Assembly (NCBI RefSeq): GCF_018324685.1
Contig: NZ_AP023354.1
Location: forward strand, 5,022,001-5,086,000
Reading direction: 5' to 3'
Origin: Actinocatenispora sera
GTDB taxonomy: Bacteria > Actinomycetota > Actinomycetes > Mycobacteriales > Micromonosporaceae
DNA: 64,000 nucleotides
A model generated the notes under the pieces. That model was not told the origin of the DNA. It did no database searches and was given only the letters and a program-made list of their open reading frames with translations. The position numbers and the translations under genes were made by a program. This document shows positions 54,057 through 62,356 of this stretch, piece by piece (the stretch's first letter is position 1; every line of letters starts with the position of its first letter).

Positions 54057-54563
54057 ATGATGGCGCGGTTCGTGGAGATCAGCCTGGCCAAGCGGGGCGC
54101 GGTGTGCGTGGCCCGGTTGCTGGACGCCGAGGCGCCGGCGACCTGCGCCGCGGTGTGGGACGCGCTGCCGGTGGACGGCCCGGCGTACCACGCCAAGTAC
54201 GCCCGGAACGAGATCTACGCACTGCTGCCGGCGCTCGCGACCAGCCCGCCGATGGAGCATCCGACGGTGACGCCACTGCCCGGTGACGTGTGCTTCTTCG
54301 CCTTCGAGGGCACCGAGATCGGCTCCCCGGCGTACGGCTACGACGCCGGCAGCGCGGCACACGGCGGCCCGCAGGTGATCGACCTGGCGCTGTTCTACGG
54401 TCGCAACAACCTGCTGATCAACGGCGACCGCGGGTTCGTGCCGGGATCGGTGTTCGCCACCGTCGAGCAGGGCCTGCCGGCGATGGCCGAGGCCGCGCAG
54501 GACATGTGGCTGCGCGGCGTCGAGGGAGAACGCCTCCAGTTCCGCCGCCTGGACGACCGGTAG
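54057..54563 (+). CDS. DUF3830 cyclophilin-like protein
   Basis: A 168-residue protein of the DUF3830 family. It has FVEISLAKRGAVCVARLLDAEAPATCAAVW, the conserved Y-A-R-N-E-I-Y-A strand segment, PGDVCFFAFEG and FYGRNNLLIN. The fold resembles cyclophilin-like small beta-barrels; no activity is known. It follows the amidase by 35 bases in the same unit. DUF3830 often neighbours amidohydrolase, Asp/Glu racemase and GntR genes, which fits. Its last eight codons (RLQFRRLDDR) lie in the first unit of a 29-bp tandem array that continues beyond the stop. Confidence 0.78.
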   Translation: MMARFVEISLAKRGAVCVARLLDAEAPATCAAVWDALPVDGPAYHAKYARNEIYALLPALATSPPMEHPTVTPLPGDVCFFAFEGTEIGSPAYGYDAGSAAHGGPQVIDLALFYGRNNLLINGDRGFVPGSVFATVEQGLPAMAEAAQDMWLRGVEGERLQFRRLDDR

Positions 54564-54771
54564 GTCGGTTCCGCCGCCTGGACGACCGGTAGGTCGGTTC
54601 CGCCGCCTGGACGACCGGTAGGTCGGTTCCGCCGCCTGGACGACCGGTAGGTCGGTTCCGCCGCCTGGACGACCGGTAGGTCGGTTCCGCCGCCTGGACG
54701 ACCGGTAGGTCGGTTCCGCCGCCTGGACGACCGGTAGGTCGGTTCCGCCGCCTGGAAGAACGATAGGTCGC
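54540..54771 (+). repeat. 29-bp tandem array (8 units) from the end of the DUF3830 gene
   Basis: Units start at 54540, 54569, 54598, 54627, 54656, 54685, 54714 and 54743; the first seven are near-perfect copies (TTCCGCCGCCTGGACGACCG then GTAGGTCGG), the last is diverged at four or five bases. The first unit codes the gene's last residues and stop; each unit carries TAG and a small GACC/GGTC stem. 29 is not a multiple of three, so no reading frame continues on the plus strand. It ends at a strong hairpin. Confidence 0.9.
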
Positions 54772-54807
54772 CGTCCGTGGCCGGTACGCGCCGGCCACGG
54801 ACGGCGA
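54768..54807. terminator. Bidirectional hairpin between DUF3830 and aminotransferase
   Basis: Perfect 17-bp arms (54768-54784 and 54791-54807) with a TACGCG loop, just before the aminotransferase stop and after the array. Confidence 0.8.
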
Positions 54808-54810
54808 TCG

Positions 54811-56064
54811 TCAGCTGGTCGCGTCCGTGACGGCCGCGGACCACAGCTCCAGCGCCTCGTCGATCTCGTCGGCGGTGACCACCAGCGGCGGGATCATCCG
54901 GACCACGTTGGAGTAGGCGCCGCAGGTCAGCAGCAGCAGGCCGCGCGCCGCCGCGGCCTGCTGGGCGCGCTGGGCGGTGGCGGTGTCCGGTTCACCGTCG
55001 GCGGTGGTGAACTCGCTGCCGACCATCAGCCCCAACCCGCGCACGTCGCCGATCACCGGATGCGCGGCCGCCACCTTGCGGGCGCCGTCGATCAGCCGGC
55101 GGCCCTGCTCGGCGGCGTTGTCGACGAGCTTCTCGTCCTCGATCACCGACAGGGTGGCGAGCGCGGCGGCGCAGGCCACCGCGTTGCCCCCGTAGGTGCC
55201 ACCCTGCGAGCCAGGCCAGGCCTTCGTCATCAGCTCTTCCGACGCGGCGATGCCCGACAGCGGGAACCCGCTCGCCAGCCCCTTCGCGATGACCTGCACG
55301 TCGGGCCGGATCCCGAAGTGCTCGTGCCCCCAGTACCGCCCGGTGCGGCCGAACCCGGTCTGCACCTCGTCGAGCACCAGCACGATCCCGTACCGGTCGG
55401 CGCGTTCGCGCACGCCCGCGAGGAACCGCTCGTTCGCCGGCACGTACCCGCCCTCGCCGAGCACCGGCTCGACGAAGATCGCCGCGGTGTCGTTGGGTGC
55501 CGTACCGGTGGCGAACAGGTAGTCCAGCTCGCGCAGGGCGAAGTCGGTGGCCGTGTCCTCGTCCCACCCGTAGTGGTACGCGTACGGGAACGGGGCGGTG
55601 TGCACGCCGGCCATCAGCGGCGCGAACCCGGCGGAGAACCGGGTCCCGGAGCGGGTCAGCGACGCCGCACCGATGGTGCGGCCGTGGAACGAACCGTCGA
55701 ACACCACGATGTTGGGCCGCCCGGTGGCCTGCCGGGCCAGCCGCAGCGCGGCCTCCACCGCCTCGGAGCCGGAGTTGGCGTAGAACAGCGCGTCCAGCCC
55801 GGCCGGCAGCACGGTGCCGAGCCGCTCGGTGAGCTCCAGCAGCGGCCGGTGCATGACGGTCGTGTACTGCCCGTGGATGAGCCGGCCGGCCTGCTCGCGC
55901 ACCGCCGCCACCACGCGCGGGTGACAGTGGCCGGTGCTGGTGACGCCGATGCCCGCGGTGAAGTCGAGGAAGCCGCGGCCGTCCGGGTCGAACACCCGGA
56001 CGCCCTCGGCCCGGTCGACGAGCACCGGGGTGGCCTGCTTGAGCAGCGGTGACAGGTGCGCCAT
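54811..56064 (-). CDS. Class III PLP aminotransferase (4-aminobutyrate type)
   Basis: A 417-residue omega-aminotransferase. GSEAVEAALRLARQATG, VLDEVQTGFGRTGRYWGHE with the PLP-stacking Asp, and the PLP Lys in VIAKGLASGFPLSG (near 261), then GGTYGGNAVACAA. It transfers the amino group of gamma-aminobutyrate or a related omega-amino acid to 2-oxoglutarate or pyruvate. The ATG with GGGAGGAA is chosen. Its promoter has operator O3, shared with the divergent aldehyde dehydrogenase; that pair would convert GABA-like amines to acids. Confidence 0.9.
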   Translation of the reverse strand: MAHLSPLLKQATPVLVDRAEGVRVFDPDGRGFLDFTAGIGVTSTGHCHPRVVAAVREQAGRLIHGQYTTVMHRPLLELTERLGTVLPAGLDALFYANSGSEAVEAALRLARQATGRPNIVVFDGSFHGRTIGAASLTRSGTRFSAGFAPLMAGVHTAPFPYAYHYGWDEDTATDFALRELDYLFATGTAPNDTAAIFVEPVLGEGGYVPANERFLAGVRERADRYGIVLVLDEVQTGFGRTGRYWGHEHFGIRPDVQVIAKGLASGFPLSGIAASEELMTKAWPGSQGGTYGGNAVACAAALATLSVIEDEKLVDNAAEQGRRLIDGARKVAAAHPVIGDVRGLGLMVGSEFTTADGEPDTATAQRAQQAAAARGLLLLTCGAYSNVVRMIPPLVVTADEIDEALELWSAAVTDATS

Positions 56065-56099
56065 GAGTTCCTCCCGAACGAGCCGACGAGCGTATCGTT

Positions 56100-56115
56100 G
56101 GATTGTCGACAATCC
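56100..56115. promoter_or_regulatory. GntR operator O3
   Basis: GGATTGTCGACAATCC, a perfect 16-base palindrome, is the longest of the three. It lies between the divergent aminotransferase and aldehyde dehydrogenase genes. Confidence 0.75.
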
Positions 56116-56217
56116 CTCTGCCGCCTAGCATGGTCCCCGGACGCGCCGTCGGCAACCGGTCGGGCAGATCCGGCAGTGGTCGACGCGCGCACACCGCGAC
56201 GACGAAGGGCGAAAGCG

Positions 56218-57723
56218 ATGACAGGCAGCACCATCACCCCGCAGACGACCGCGCACGCCCTCACCGAGCGCGAACGGGAGGTGCTTGCCGCGGTGCCCGG
56301 CGAGCTGTTCATCGCCGGGCGCTGGCTGCCCGCCGCCGGCGGCGCCCGCTTCCCGGTACTGGATCCGGCCACCGGCGACGTGCTCTGCGAGGTCGCCGAC
56401 GCCGGCCGGGACGACGCGCTGGACGCGCTCACCGCCGCCCACGAGGCGCAGGCCGCCTGGCAGGCCACCCCGCCGCGAGAGCGCAGCGAGATCCTGCGCC
56501 GGGCGTACCAGCTGCTGGTCGACCGGAGCAACGAGCTGGCGCTGCTGATGACGATGGAGATGGGCAAGCCACTCGCCGAGGCAGCCGGCGAGATCGCCTA
56601 CGCGGCCGAGTTCTTCCGTTGGTTCGCCGAGGAGGCGGTCCGCATCGACGGTGGGTACGCGACCGCGCCGGACGGGGCCAGCCGGTTCCTGGTGCTGCAC
56701 CAGCCGGTCGGCCCGTGCGTGCTCGTCACCCCGTGGAACTTCCCGATGGCCATGGGCACCCGCAAGATCGGCCCGGCGATCGCCGCCGGCTGCACCATGG
56801 TGCTCAAGCCGGCCGAGCAGACCCCGCTGTGCGCGCTGGCACTCGCCGACATCCTGGCGCAGGCCGGGCTACCGGACGGGGTGCTCAACGTGGTGACCAC
56901 CAGCCGCCCGGGCGAGGTGGTCGAGCCGATGCTGCGCGACGGCCGGGCCCGCAAGCTGTCGTTCACCGGCTCCACCCAGGTCGGCCGGCTGCTGCTGGCG
57001 CAGGCCGCGGACAAGGTGCTGCGCACCTCGATGGAGCTCGGCGGCAACGCACCGTTCCTGGTGTTCGACGACGCCGACCTGGACGCCGCGGTCGAGGGGG
57101 CGATGGCGGCCAAGATGCGCAACATCGGCGAGGCGTGCACCGCGGCGAACCGGTTCCTGGTGCAGCGCGGGGTGGCCGACGAGTTCGCCCGCCGGCTCGC
57201 CGAGCGGATGGCCGCGCTGAAGATGGGCCGCGGCACCGAACCGGGGGTGGTGGTCGGCCCGCTGATCGACGCCGCCGGCCGGGACAAGGTCACCGAGCTG
57301 GTCGCGGACGCCGTCGCCGGCGGCGCGACCGTGCTGACCGGCGGTACCGCGCTCGACGGGCCGGGCACGTTCTACCCGGCGACCGTGCTGACCGGGGTGC
57401 CGGCCGGCGCGCGGATCGGGCGCGAGGAGATCTTCGGCCCGGTGGCCGCGATCTCGGCGTTCGACACCGAGGACGAGGCGATCACCGCCGCCAACGACAC
57501 CGAGTACGGCCTGGTGTCGTACGTGTACACCCGCGACCTGGCCCGGTCGCTGCGGCTCGCCGAGCGGCTGGACGCCGGCATGATCGGGCTGAACAAGGGC
57601 GTGGTGTCCAACCCGGCCGCGCCGTTCGGCGGGGTGAAGCAGTCCGGCCTCGGCCGGGAGGGCGGCCGGGTTGGTATCGACGAGTTCCTGGAGACCAAGT
57701 ACGTGGCGATCCCGGCGCCCTGA
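56218..57723 (+). CDS. Aldehyde dehydrogenase (succinate-semialdehyde type)
   Basis: A 501-residue NAD(P)-dependent dehydrogenase. Catalytic Cys307 (GEACTAANRF) and Glu273 (SMELGGNAP), with the family's VTPWNFPMAMGTRKIGPAIA and FTGSTQVG. The gene's closest match by motif is the GabD/SSADH group, which oxidises succinate semialdehyde to succinate. The ATG at 56218 is chosen; upstream frames lack homology. It pairs with the divergent aminotransferase across operator O3. It ends 3 bases before the convergent ACT-domain gene. Confidence 0.88.
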   Translation: MTGSTITPQTTAHALTEREREVLAAVPGELFIAGRWLPAAGGARFPVLDPATGDVLCEVADAGRDDALDALTAAHEAQAAWQATPPRERSEILRRAYQLLVDRSNELALLMTMEMGKPLAEAAGEIAYAAEFFRWFAEEAVRIDGGYATAPDGASRFLVLHQPVGPCVLVTPWNFPMAMGTRKIGPAIAAGCTMVLKPAEQTPLCALALADILAQAGLPDGVLNVVTTSRPGEVVEPMLRDGRARKLSFTGSTQVGRLLLAQAADKVLRTSMELGGNAPFLVFDDADLDAAVEGAMAAKMRNIGEACTAANRFLVQRGVADEFARRLAERMAALKMGRGTEPGVVVGPLIDAAGRDKVTELVADAVAGGATVLTGGTALDGPGTFYPATVLTGVPAGARIGREEIFGPVAAISAFDTEDEAITAANDTEYGLVSYVYTRDLARSLRLAERLDAGMIGLNKGVVSNPAAPFGGVKQSGLGREGGRVGIDEFLETKYVAIPAP

Positions 57724-57726
57724 GGG

Positions 57727-58494
57727 TCACCCGGCGCGGTCCAGCCGGCCCGCGACCGGAGTCGACGGGCCGGCGCCGGTGTCCGCGGGCGCCGACGACG
57801 CGCCGGCAGCCGGGGACGAGGACGGCCCGCTGCCCATGGCCGGGGCCGGCGGCGCGCCGGTGCCGGCGGCGGGGCCCAGCGGCGCGCCGGTGCCGGCGAG
57901 CACCGCGGCGGCGGCTCGGGCCAGCTGGTCGAGGCGGTCGATCTCGGTGCGGTGGAACGCCGGCCCGGTGGTGCGCGCCACGACCAGCACCGCGTCGTCG
58001 GTCAGCGGGGCCAGCGCCGCCCGGGTACCGTCCGCCAGCGGGTAGGCGCGGGGCCGGGCCGGGCTGATCGGGCCGAGCGCGGGCGCGACCGGCGCTCGCA
58101 CGCTGGTCAGTACCGTCGTCGGCGTCGCACCGGTGCTCACCACCGCGGCCCAGTCGGCACCGAACAGGTCGGGTACCGCGTCCACCAGCGTCGCGGCGGC
58201 CCGCGGCGGGTCGGCGGCGAGCTGCCCCAGTACCGCGAGCCCGGCCGCGGGCGCCATCTCCCGGGGCCGCCAGGCCGCGAGCACCCGTACCCCCGGGATC
58301 GTCTCGACCCGCTCGGTGAGCTGCTCGACGGTCAGCGACCCGAGCCGCAGCGACAGTTCGTCGATGGCCCGGCCCGAGCCGGTCTCCAGCACGCCGACCT
58401 GCAGGATGTCGGCGCCGATCACGCCCAGCGTCCAGGCCAGCCGGCCCAGCGACCCGGGCGAGTCGGGCAGCACGACCCGCACCCGTACCAGCAT
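57727..58494 (-). CDS. ACT-domain protein
   Basis: A 255-residue protein with an N-terminal ACT domain (VRVRVVLPDSPGSLGRLAW, residues 1-70), a form that binds amino acids in regulatory proteins. The middle part resembles a GAF-like sensory domain (about 90-200), and the C-terminus is a proline/alanine-rich low-complexity tail. No enzymatic motif. The start has GGAGGACGAG. It stands between the cassette and the SbcCD operon and may not belong to either. Confidence 0.75.
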   Translation of the reverse strand: MLVRVRVVLPDSPGSLGRLAWTLGVIGADILQVGVLETGSGRAIDELSLRLGSLTVEQLTERVETIPGVRVLAAWRPREMAPAAGLAVLGQLAADPPRAAATLVDAVPDLFGADWAAVVSTGATPTTVLTSVRAPVAPALGPISPARPRAYPLADGTRAALAPLTDDAVLVVARTTGPAFHRTEIDRLDQLARAAAAVLAGTGAPLGPAAGTGAPPAPAMGSGPSSSPAAGASSAPADTGAGPSTPVAGRLDRAG

Positions 58495-58714
58495 CTCGTC
58501 CTCCGCTCCGTCTCCGGTACGGAGTGTGGCCGACGGCTGTTGCCGGTGTGTTGCCGAGCGATGTCCGGCATCGGCCGGCCAGACGCGAGCGGTGGCGGTG
58601 GGTGCTGGCGGGAACACGGTCCGGCGCACACCCCGGCATGCCTGCCCGGCCGTGTCGGTGGGTGGGCCTACAGTGCTGGTGCCGGAAGCCGGTACCGGAG
58701 CCGCGAGGGGGGCT

Positions 58715-59863
58715 GTGGCCGTGAAGATCCTGCACACCTCCGACTGGCACGTCGGAAAGGTGCTCAAGGGACGTCCACGCATCGACGAGCACATCCGGGT
58801 GCTCGCCGAGCTGGTGCGCATCGCCGAGGCGGAGCGACCCGACCTGGTGATCGTCGCCGGTGACCTGTACGAGACGGCGGCGCCGAGCCCGGAGGCGACC
58901 CGGGTGGTGGTGCGCGCGCTGACCGCGCTGCGGCGCACCGGCGCGCAGGTGGTGGCGGTCGCCGGCAACCACGACAACGGCGCGGCGCTCGACGCGCTGC
59001 GCGGCTGGGCGGACGCGGCCGGCATCGCGCTGCGCGGCACGATCCGCTCGGCCGACGACCCGGTGGTGACCGGCACGACGGCCGGCGGCGAGGACTTCAC
59101 GCTGGTGGCGCTGCCGTTCGTCTCGCAGCGCTACGCGGTGCGGGCGAGTGAGATGTTCCAGCTCACCGGCGCGGAGGCGAACCAGACCTACGCCGACCAC
59201 CTGAGCCGGCTGCTGGACGCGCTGACCGGCTCGTTCCGGGCCGACTCGGTCAACCTGATCACCGGGCACCTGACCGTGGTGGGCGCGACCGCCGGTGGCG
59301 GCGAGCGCGAGGCGCACACCATCCAGGCGTACGCGGTGCCCGCCACCCTGTTCCCCAGCTCGGCGCACTACGTGGCGCTCGGCCACCTGCACCGACAGCA
59401 GGCGGTGCCCGGTCCGTGCCCGGTGCACTACTCGGGCAGCCCGCTCGCGATCGACTTCGGCGAGCAGGACAACTCCCCCGGGGTGCTGATCGTGCAGGCG
59501 TCCCCGGGCACGCCGGCCACCGTGCGCCCGGTGCCGATCACCTCGGCCCGCCGGCTGCGCACGGTCACCGGCACGCTGGACGAGCTGGCCGCGCTGAGCG
59601 TCGACGACGACACCTGGCTGCGGGTGTACGTGCGGGAGAAGCCGCGGGCCGGGCTGCGCGAGCGGGTGCAGGAGCTGCTGCCCGGCGCGCTGGAGGTGCG
59701 CATCGACCCGGAGCTGCTGGCGCAGGTGGGCGGCACCGCCCAGCGGGTCGGCCGGGCCGGGCAGAGCCCGCGCCGGCTGTTCGCCGACTACCTGACCGAG
59801 GTCGGCCACGACGACGCCGCGGTGCGCGAGCTGTTCGACCGGCTGCACGAGGAGGTGGGCTGA
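58715..59863 (+). CDS. sbcD: SbcD-type exonuclease, metallophosphoesterase subunit
   Basis: A 382-residue Mre11-like nuclease. It has ILHTSDWHVGK (Asp and His metal ligands near 9-11), VAGDLYE, AGNHDNG and the C-terminal GHLHRQQ metal ligands, all present. With SbcC it trims DNA hairpins and double-strand ends. A GTG at 58715 (GAGGGGGG upstream) is chosen; the GTG at 58721 is alternative. The gene overlaps sbcC by one base (TGATG). It is the first gene of the operon sbcD-sbcC-nurA-glycosylase. Confidence 0.92.
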   Translation: MAVKILHTSDWHVGKVLKGRPRIDEHIRVLAELVRIAEAERPDLVIVAGDLYETAAPSPEATRVVVRALTALRRTGAQVVAVAGNHDNGAALDALRGWADAAGIALRGTIRSADDPVVTGTTAGGEDFTLVALPFVSQRYAVRASEMFQLTGAEANQTYADHLSRLLDALTGSFRADSVNLITGHLTVVGATAGGGEREAHTIQAYAVPATLFPSSAHYVALGHLHRQQAVPGPCPVHYSGSPLAIDFGEQDNSPGVLIVQASPGTPATVRPVPITSARRLRTVTGTLDELAALSVDDDTWLRVYVREKPRAGLRERVQELLPGALEVRIDPELLAQVGGTAQRVGRAGQSPRRLFADYLTEVGHDDAAVRELFDRLHEEVG

Positions 59864-62313
59864 TGCGCCCGGTCCGGCTGGACGTGGCCGGCTTCACGGT
59901 GTTCCGGGACGAGACCACGATCGACTTCACCGGCGCTGAGTTCTTCGTGCTGCTCGGCCCGACCGGTTCGGGCAAGTCGACGGTCCTGGATGCGATCTGC
60001 TTCGCGCTGTACGGCACCGTCCCGCGCTGGGACCACCTGCGTTCGGTGGAGAACGCGCTGTCCCCGTCGGCGTCCGAGGCCCGGGTGCGGCTGGTGTTCG
60101 AGTCCGCCGGCGTGCGCTACGTGGCGACCCGGGTGTTGCGACGCAGCGCCCGCGGCAAGGTGAACACCGTCCGGGCCGGGCTGGAGCGGCTGCCCGCCGG
60201 CCTCGATCTGTCCACCTTGGACGACACCGGGCGAGACGAGCTCGGCGAGGTGCTCGCCGGCACGCCGTCGGAGATGGTCGAGGCGGTCGCCGCCACGGTC
60301 GGCATGCCGTACGAGCAGTTCACCACCTGCGTGGTGCTGCCGCAGGGCGAGTTCGCCGAGTTCCTGCACGCCAAGCCGGCGAAGCGGCAGGAGATCCTGG
60401 TCAACCTGCTGGGGCTGCGGGTCTACCAGCGGGTCGCGGAGCGGGCCCGGCTCGCCGCCAAGGAGGCCGACAGCGACGTCCGGGCGGCCGAGGCGCTGCT
60501 CGCCGACCTGTCCGACGCGACCGAGCAGGCGGTCACCGAGGCGGCCGAGCGGGTGGCGCAGCTGCGGGAGCTGGACGCCCAGGTTGCCGCGCGGGTGCCG
60601 GAGCTGACCGATGCCGAGCGCCAGGCCGCCGACGCCCGCGAGGCGCTGGCGGAGCTGGACGCCGAGGGCCGGCTGCTCGCCGGGGTCACCGCACCGGCCG
60701 GCGTCGCCGAACTTGCAAGCGGTGCGGAGCGCGCCGCGGCCGCGGTCGGCACGGCGCTCGCCGCGGTCACCGACGCCGAGACCGCCGAGGAGCAGGCGGC
60801 ACGCCGGCTGGAGGAGGCCGGCGACGCGGCAGCCCTGCGTGTCCTGCTCGACCGGCACCGCGAGCACGACCGGCTCGCCGCCGAGCTGACCGAGGTCGGC
60901 CGCCAGATCGAGATGCTGACGGCCGACCGGGACGCCGCCGCCGGGCGGCTGGCCGCCGCGGAGACCGCGCTCGCCGCCGCGGAGGCCGCCGTTGCCGCCG
61001 CCCAGACCGCGCAGACCGCGGCGGCGCTGCGGCCCGAGCTGCACGTCGGCGAGCCGTGCCCGGTGTGCGCGCAGCCGGTCGACACCCTGCCGCCGCCGAT
61101 CGACGCGCCCGCGTTGTCAGCGGCCCGCAACACCGCGAGCAAGGCCCGGGCCGCGCGGGACACCGCGGACCGGGCGGCGCGGGACCGCTCCGGTGCCTGT
61201 ACCGCCGCGACCCACCACCGCAGCCAGCTCGCCGGCCGGGTCGAGGTGCTCGCCGCCGAGCTGGCCGGCCAACCCACGCCGGACGAACTCACCGCCCGGC
61301 TGGCGGGGCTGGACGAGCTGCGTGCCGCACACGCCGCCGCCCGGACGGCGGTCGCGCAGGCCCGCCGCGAGCTGCAGCGGGCCCGGTCGGCGGCCGACGA
61401 CGCCGACCGGCGGCTACGCACCGGCTGGCGGACCTACGACGAGGCACGGGACGCGGTGTCCCGGTTCGGCCCACCGGCCGCCGACCGGGACGACCTGGCC
61501 GGCGCATGGTCGGCGCTGGTCGTCTGGTGCGCCGCGGCCGCCGACGAGCGGCGCGCGGCCCGGGCCGACCGGCTCGCCGCCGCCAAGCGGGCCGCGGCGG
61601 CCGCCGACGCGGTTCGCGGCAAGGTCGGCGCGCTGCTGGCCGAGTGCGGGGTCGCCGGCCCGGGCGAGCAGGGCGCCGACGCGGCGGCGTACCAGCTGGT
61701 GACGGCGCTGGCGGTGCAGCAGGCCGAGGCCGAGCACCGGCGCGCGGCCGAGCGCGGCGAGCAGTCGGCGGCGCTGCGGGCCCGGCGGGCCGAGCACGTC
61801 CGGTCCGCCGAGGTGGCACGGGCGCTGGCCGGACACCTCGCCGCGGACCGGTTCCAGCGCTGGCTGCTGACCGAGGCGATGGACCTGCTCGTCGACGGCG
61901 CCTCGACGATCCTGCGCGAGCTGTCCGCCGGGCAGTACTCGCTGGCCTACGACGGCGGGGAGTTCTTCGTCGTCGACCACCACGACGCGGAGCTGCGCCG
62001 GGCGGTGCGCACGCTGTCCGGCGGGGAGACGTTCCAGGCGTCGCTGGCGCTCGCGCTGGCGCTGTCCGAGCAGCTCGCCGGGCTGTCCACCACCGCGACC
62101 AGTCTGGAGTCGATCATGCTGGACGAGGGGTTCGGCACCCTCGACCCGGGCACCCTGGACACCGTCGCCGCGACGCTGGAGAATCTCGCCGCGCACGGCG
62201 ACCGGATGGTCGGCCTGGTCACTCACGTGGCCGAGCTGGCCGAGCGGATCCCGGTGCGGTTCGTGGTGCGCAAGGACGCCCGCGGCGCGCACGTCACCCG
62301 GGAGAGCACATGA
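59863..62313 (+). CDS. sbcC: SbcC-type ATPase of the SbcCD complex
   Basis: An 816-residue SMC/Rad50-like ATPase. It has Walker A GPTGSGKSTVLD (near 36), the zinc-hook CPVC (399-402) between two Ala/Arg/Glu-rich coiled coils, the signature LSGGETFQASLALALA and Walker B SIMLDEGFGTLDP (near 751). It is shorter than typical SbcC (about 1000 residues), so the coiled coils are short. ATPase-driven tethering and opening of DNA ends is its role. Its stop overlaps the first of two mini-ORFs leading to nurA. Confidence 0.9.
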   Translation: MRPVRLDVAGFTVFRDETTIDFTGAEFFVLLGPTGSGKSTVLDAICFALYGTVPRWDHLRSVENALSPSASEARVRLVFESAGVRYVATRVLRRSARGKVNTVRAGLERLPAGLDLSTLDDTGRDELGEVLAGTPSEMVEAVAATVGMPYEQFTTCVVLPQGEFAEFLHAKPAKRQEILVNLLGLRVYQRVAERARLAAKEADSDVRAAEALLADLSDATEQAVTEAAERVAQLRELDAQVAARVPELTDAERQAADAREALAELDAEGRLLAGVTAPAGVAELASGAERAAAAVGTALAAVTDAETAEEQAARRLEEAGDAAALRVLLDRHREHDRLAAELTEVGRQIEMLTADRDAAAGRLAAAETALAAAEAAVAAAQTAQTAAALRPELHVGEPCPVCAQPVDTLPPPIDAPALSAARNTASKARAARDTADRAARDRSGACTAATHHRSQLAGRVEVLAAELAGQPTPDELTARLAGLDELRAAHAAARTAVAQARRELQRARSAADDADRRLRTGWRTYDEARDAVSRFGPPAADRDDLAGAWSALVVWCAAAADERRAARADRLAAAKRAAAAADAVRGKVGALLAECGVAGPGEQGADAAAYQLVTALAVQQAEAEHRRAAERGEQSAALRARRAEHVRSAEVARALAGHLAADRFQRWLLTEAMDLLVDGASTILRELSAGQYSLAYDGGEFFVVDHHDAELRRAVRTLSGGETFQASLALALALSEQLAGLSTTATSLESIMLDEGFGTLDPGTLDTVAATLENLAAHGDRMVGLVTHVAELAERIPVRFVVRKDARGAHVTREST

Positions 62314-62356
62314 GCATGCGGCGTGATCGCCGGTGAGCGCGGGGGGTGTGCGGTGA
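62310..62356 (+). other. Two overlapping mini-ORFs between sbcC and nurA
   Basis: 62310-62336 encodes MSMRRDRR and 62333-62356 encodes VSAGGVR, joined by ATGA to the sbcC stop, by GTGA to each other, and by GTGA to the nurA start at 62353. All three junctions are exact four-base overlaps. GTGA in GC-rich DNA can arise by chance, so the arrangement may have no function. Confidence 0.45.

Noticed and set aside
54540-54771. CRISPR or attachment site in the 29-bp array
   Set aside because: No spacers, no integrase or tRNA; tandem repeat only.
54395-54844. Long reverse-strand frame across the 29-bp array with repeated YRSSRRRNRPTG-type peptide
   Set aside because: The peptide is a translation of the tandem repeat, with no start context or homology; the plus-strand DUF3830 gene is real.
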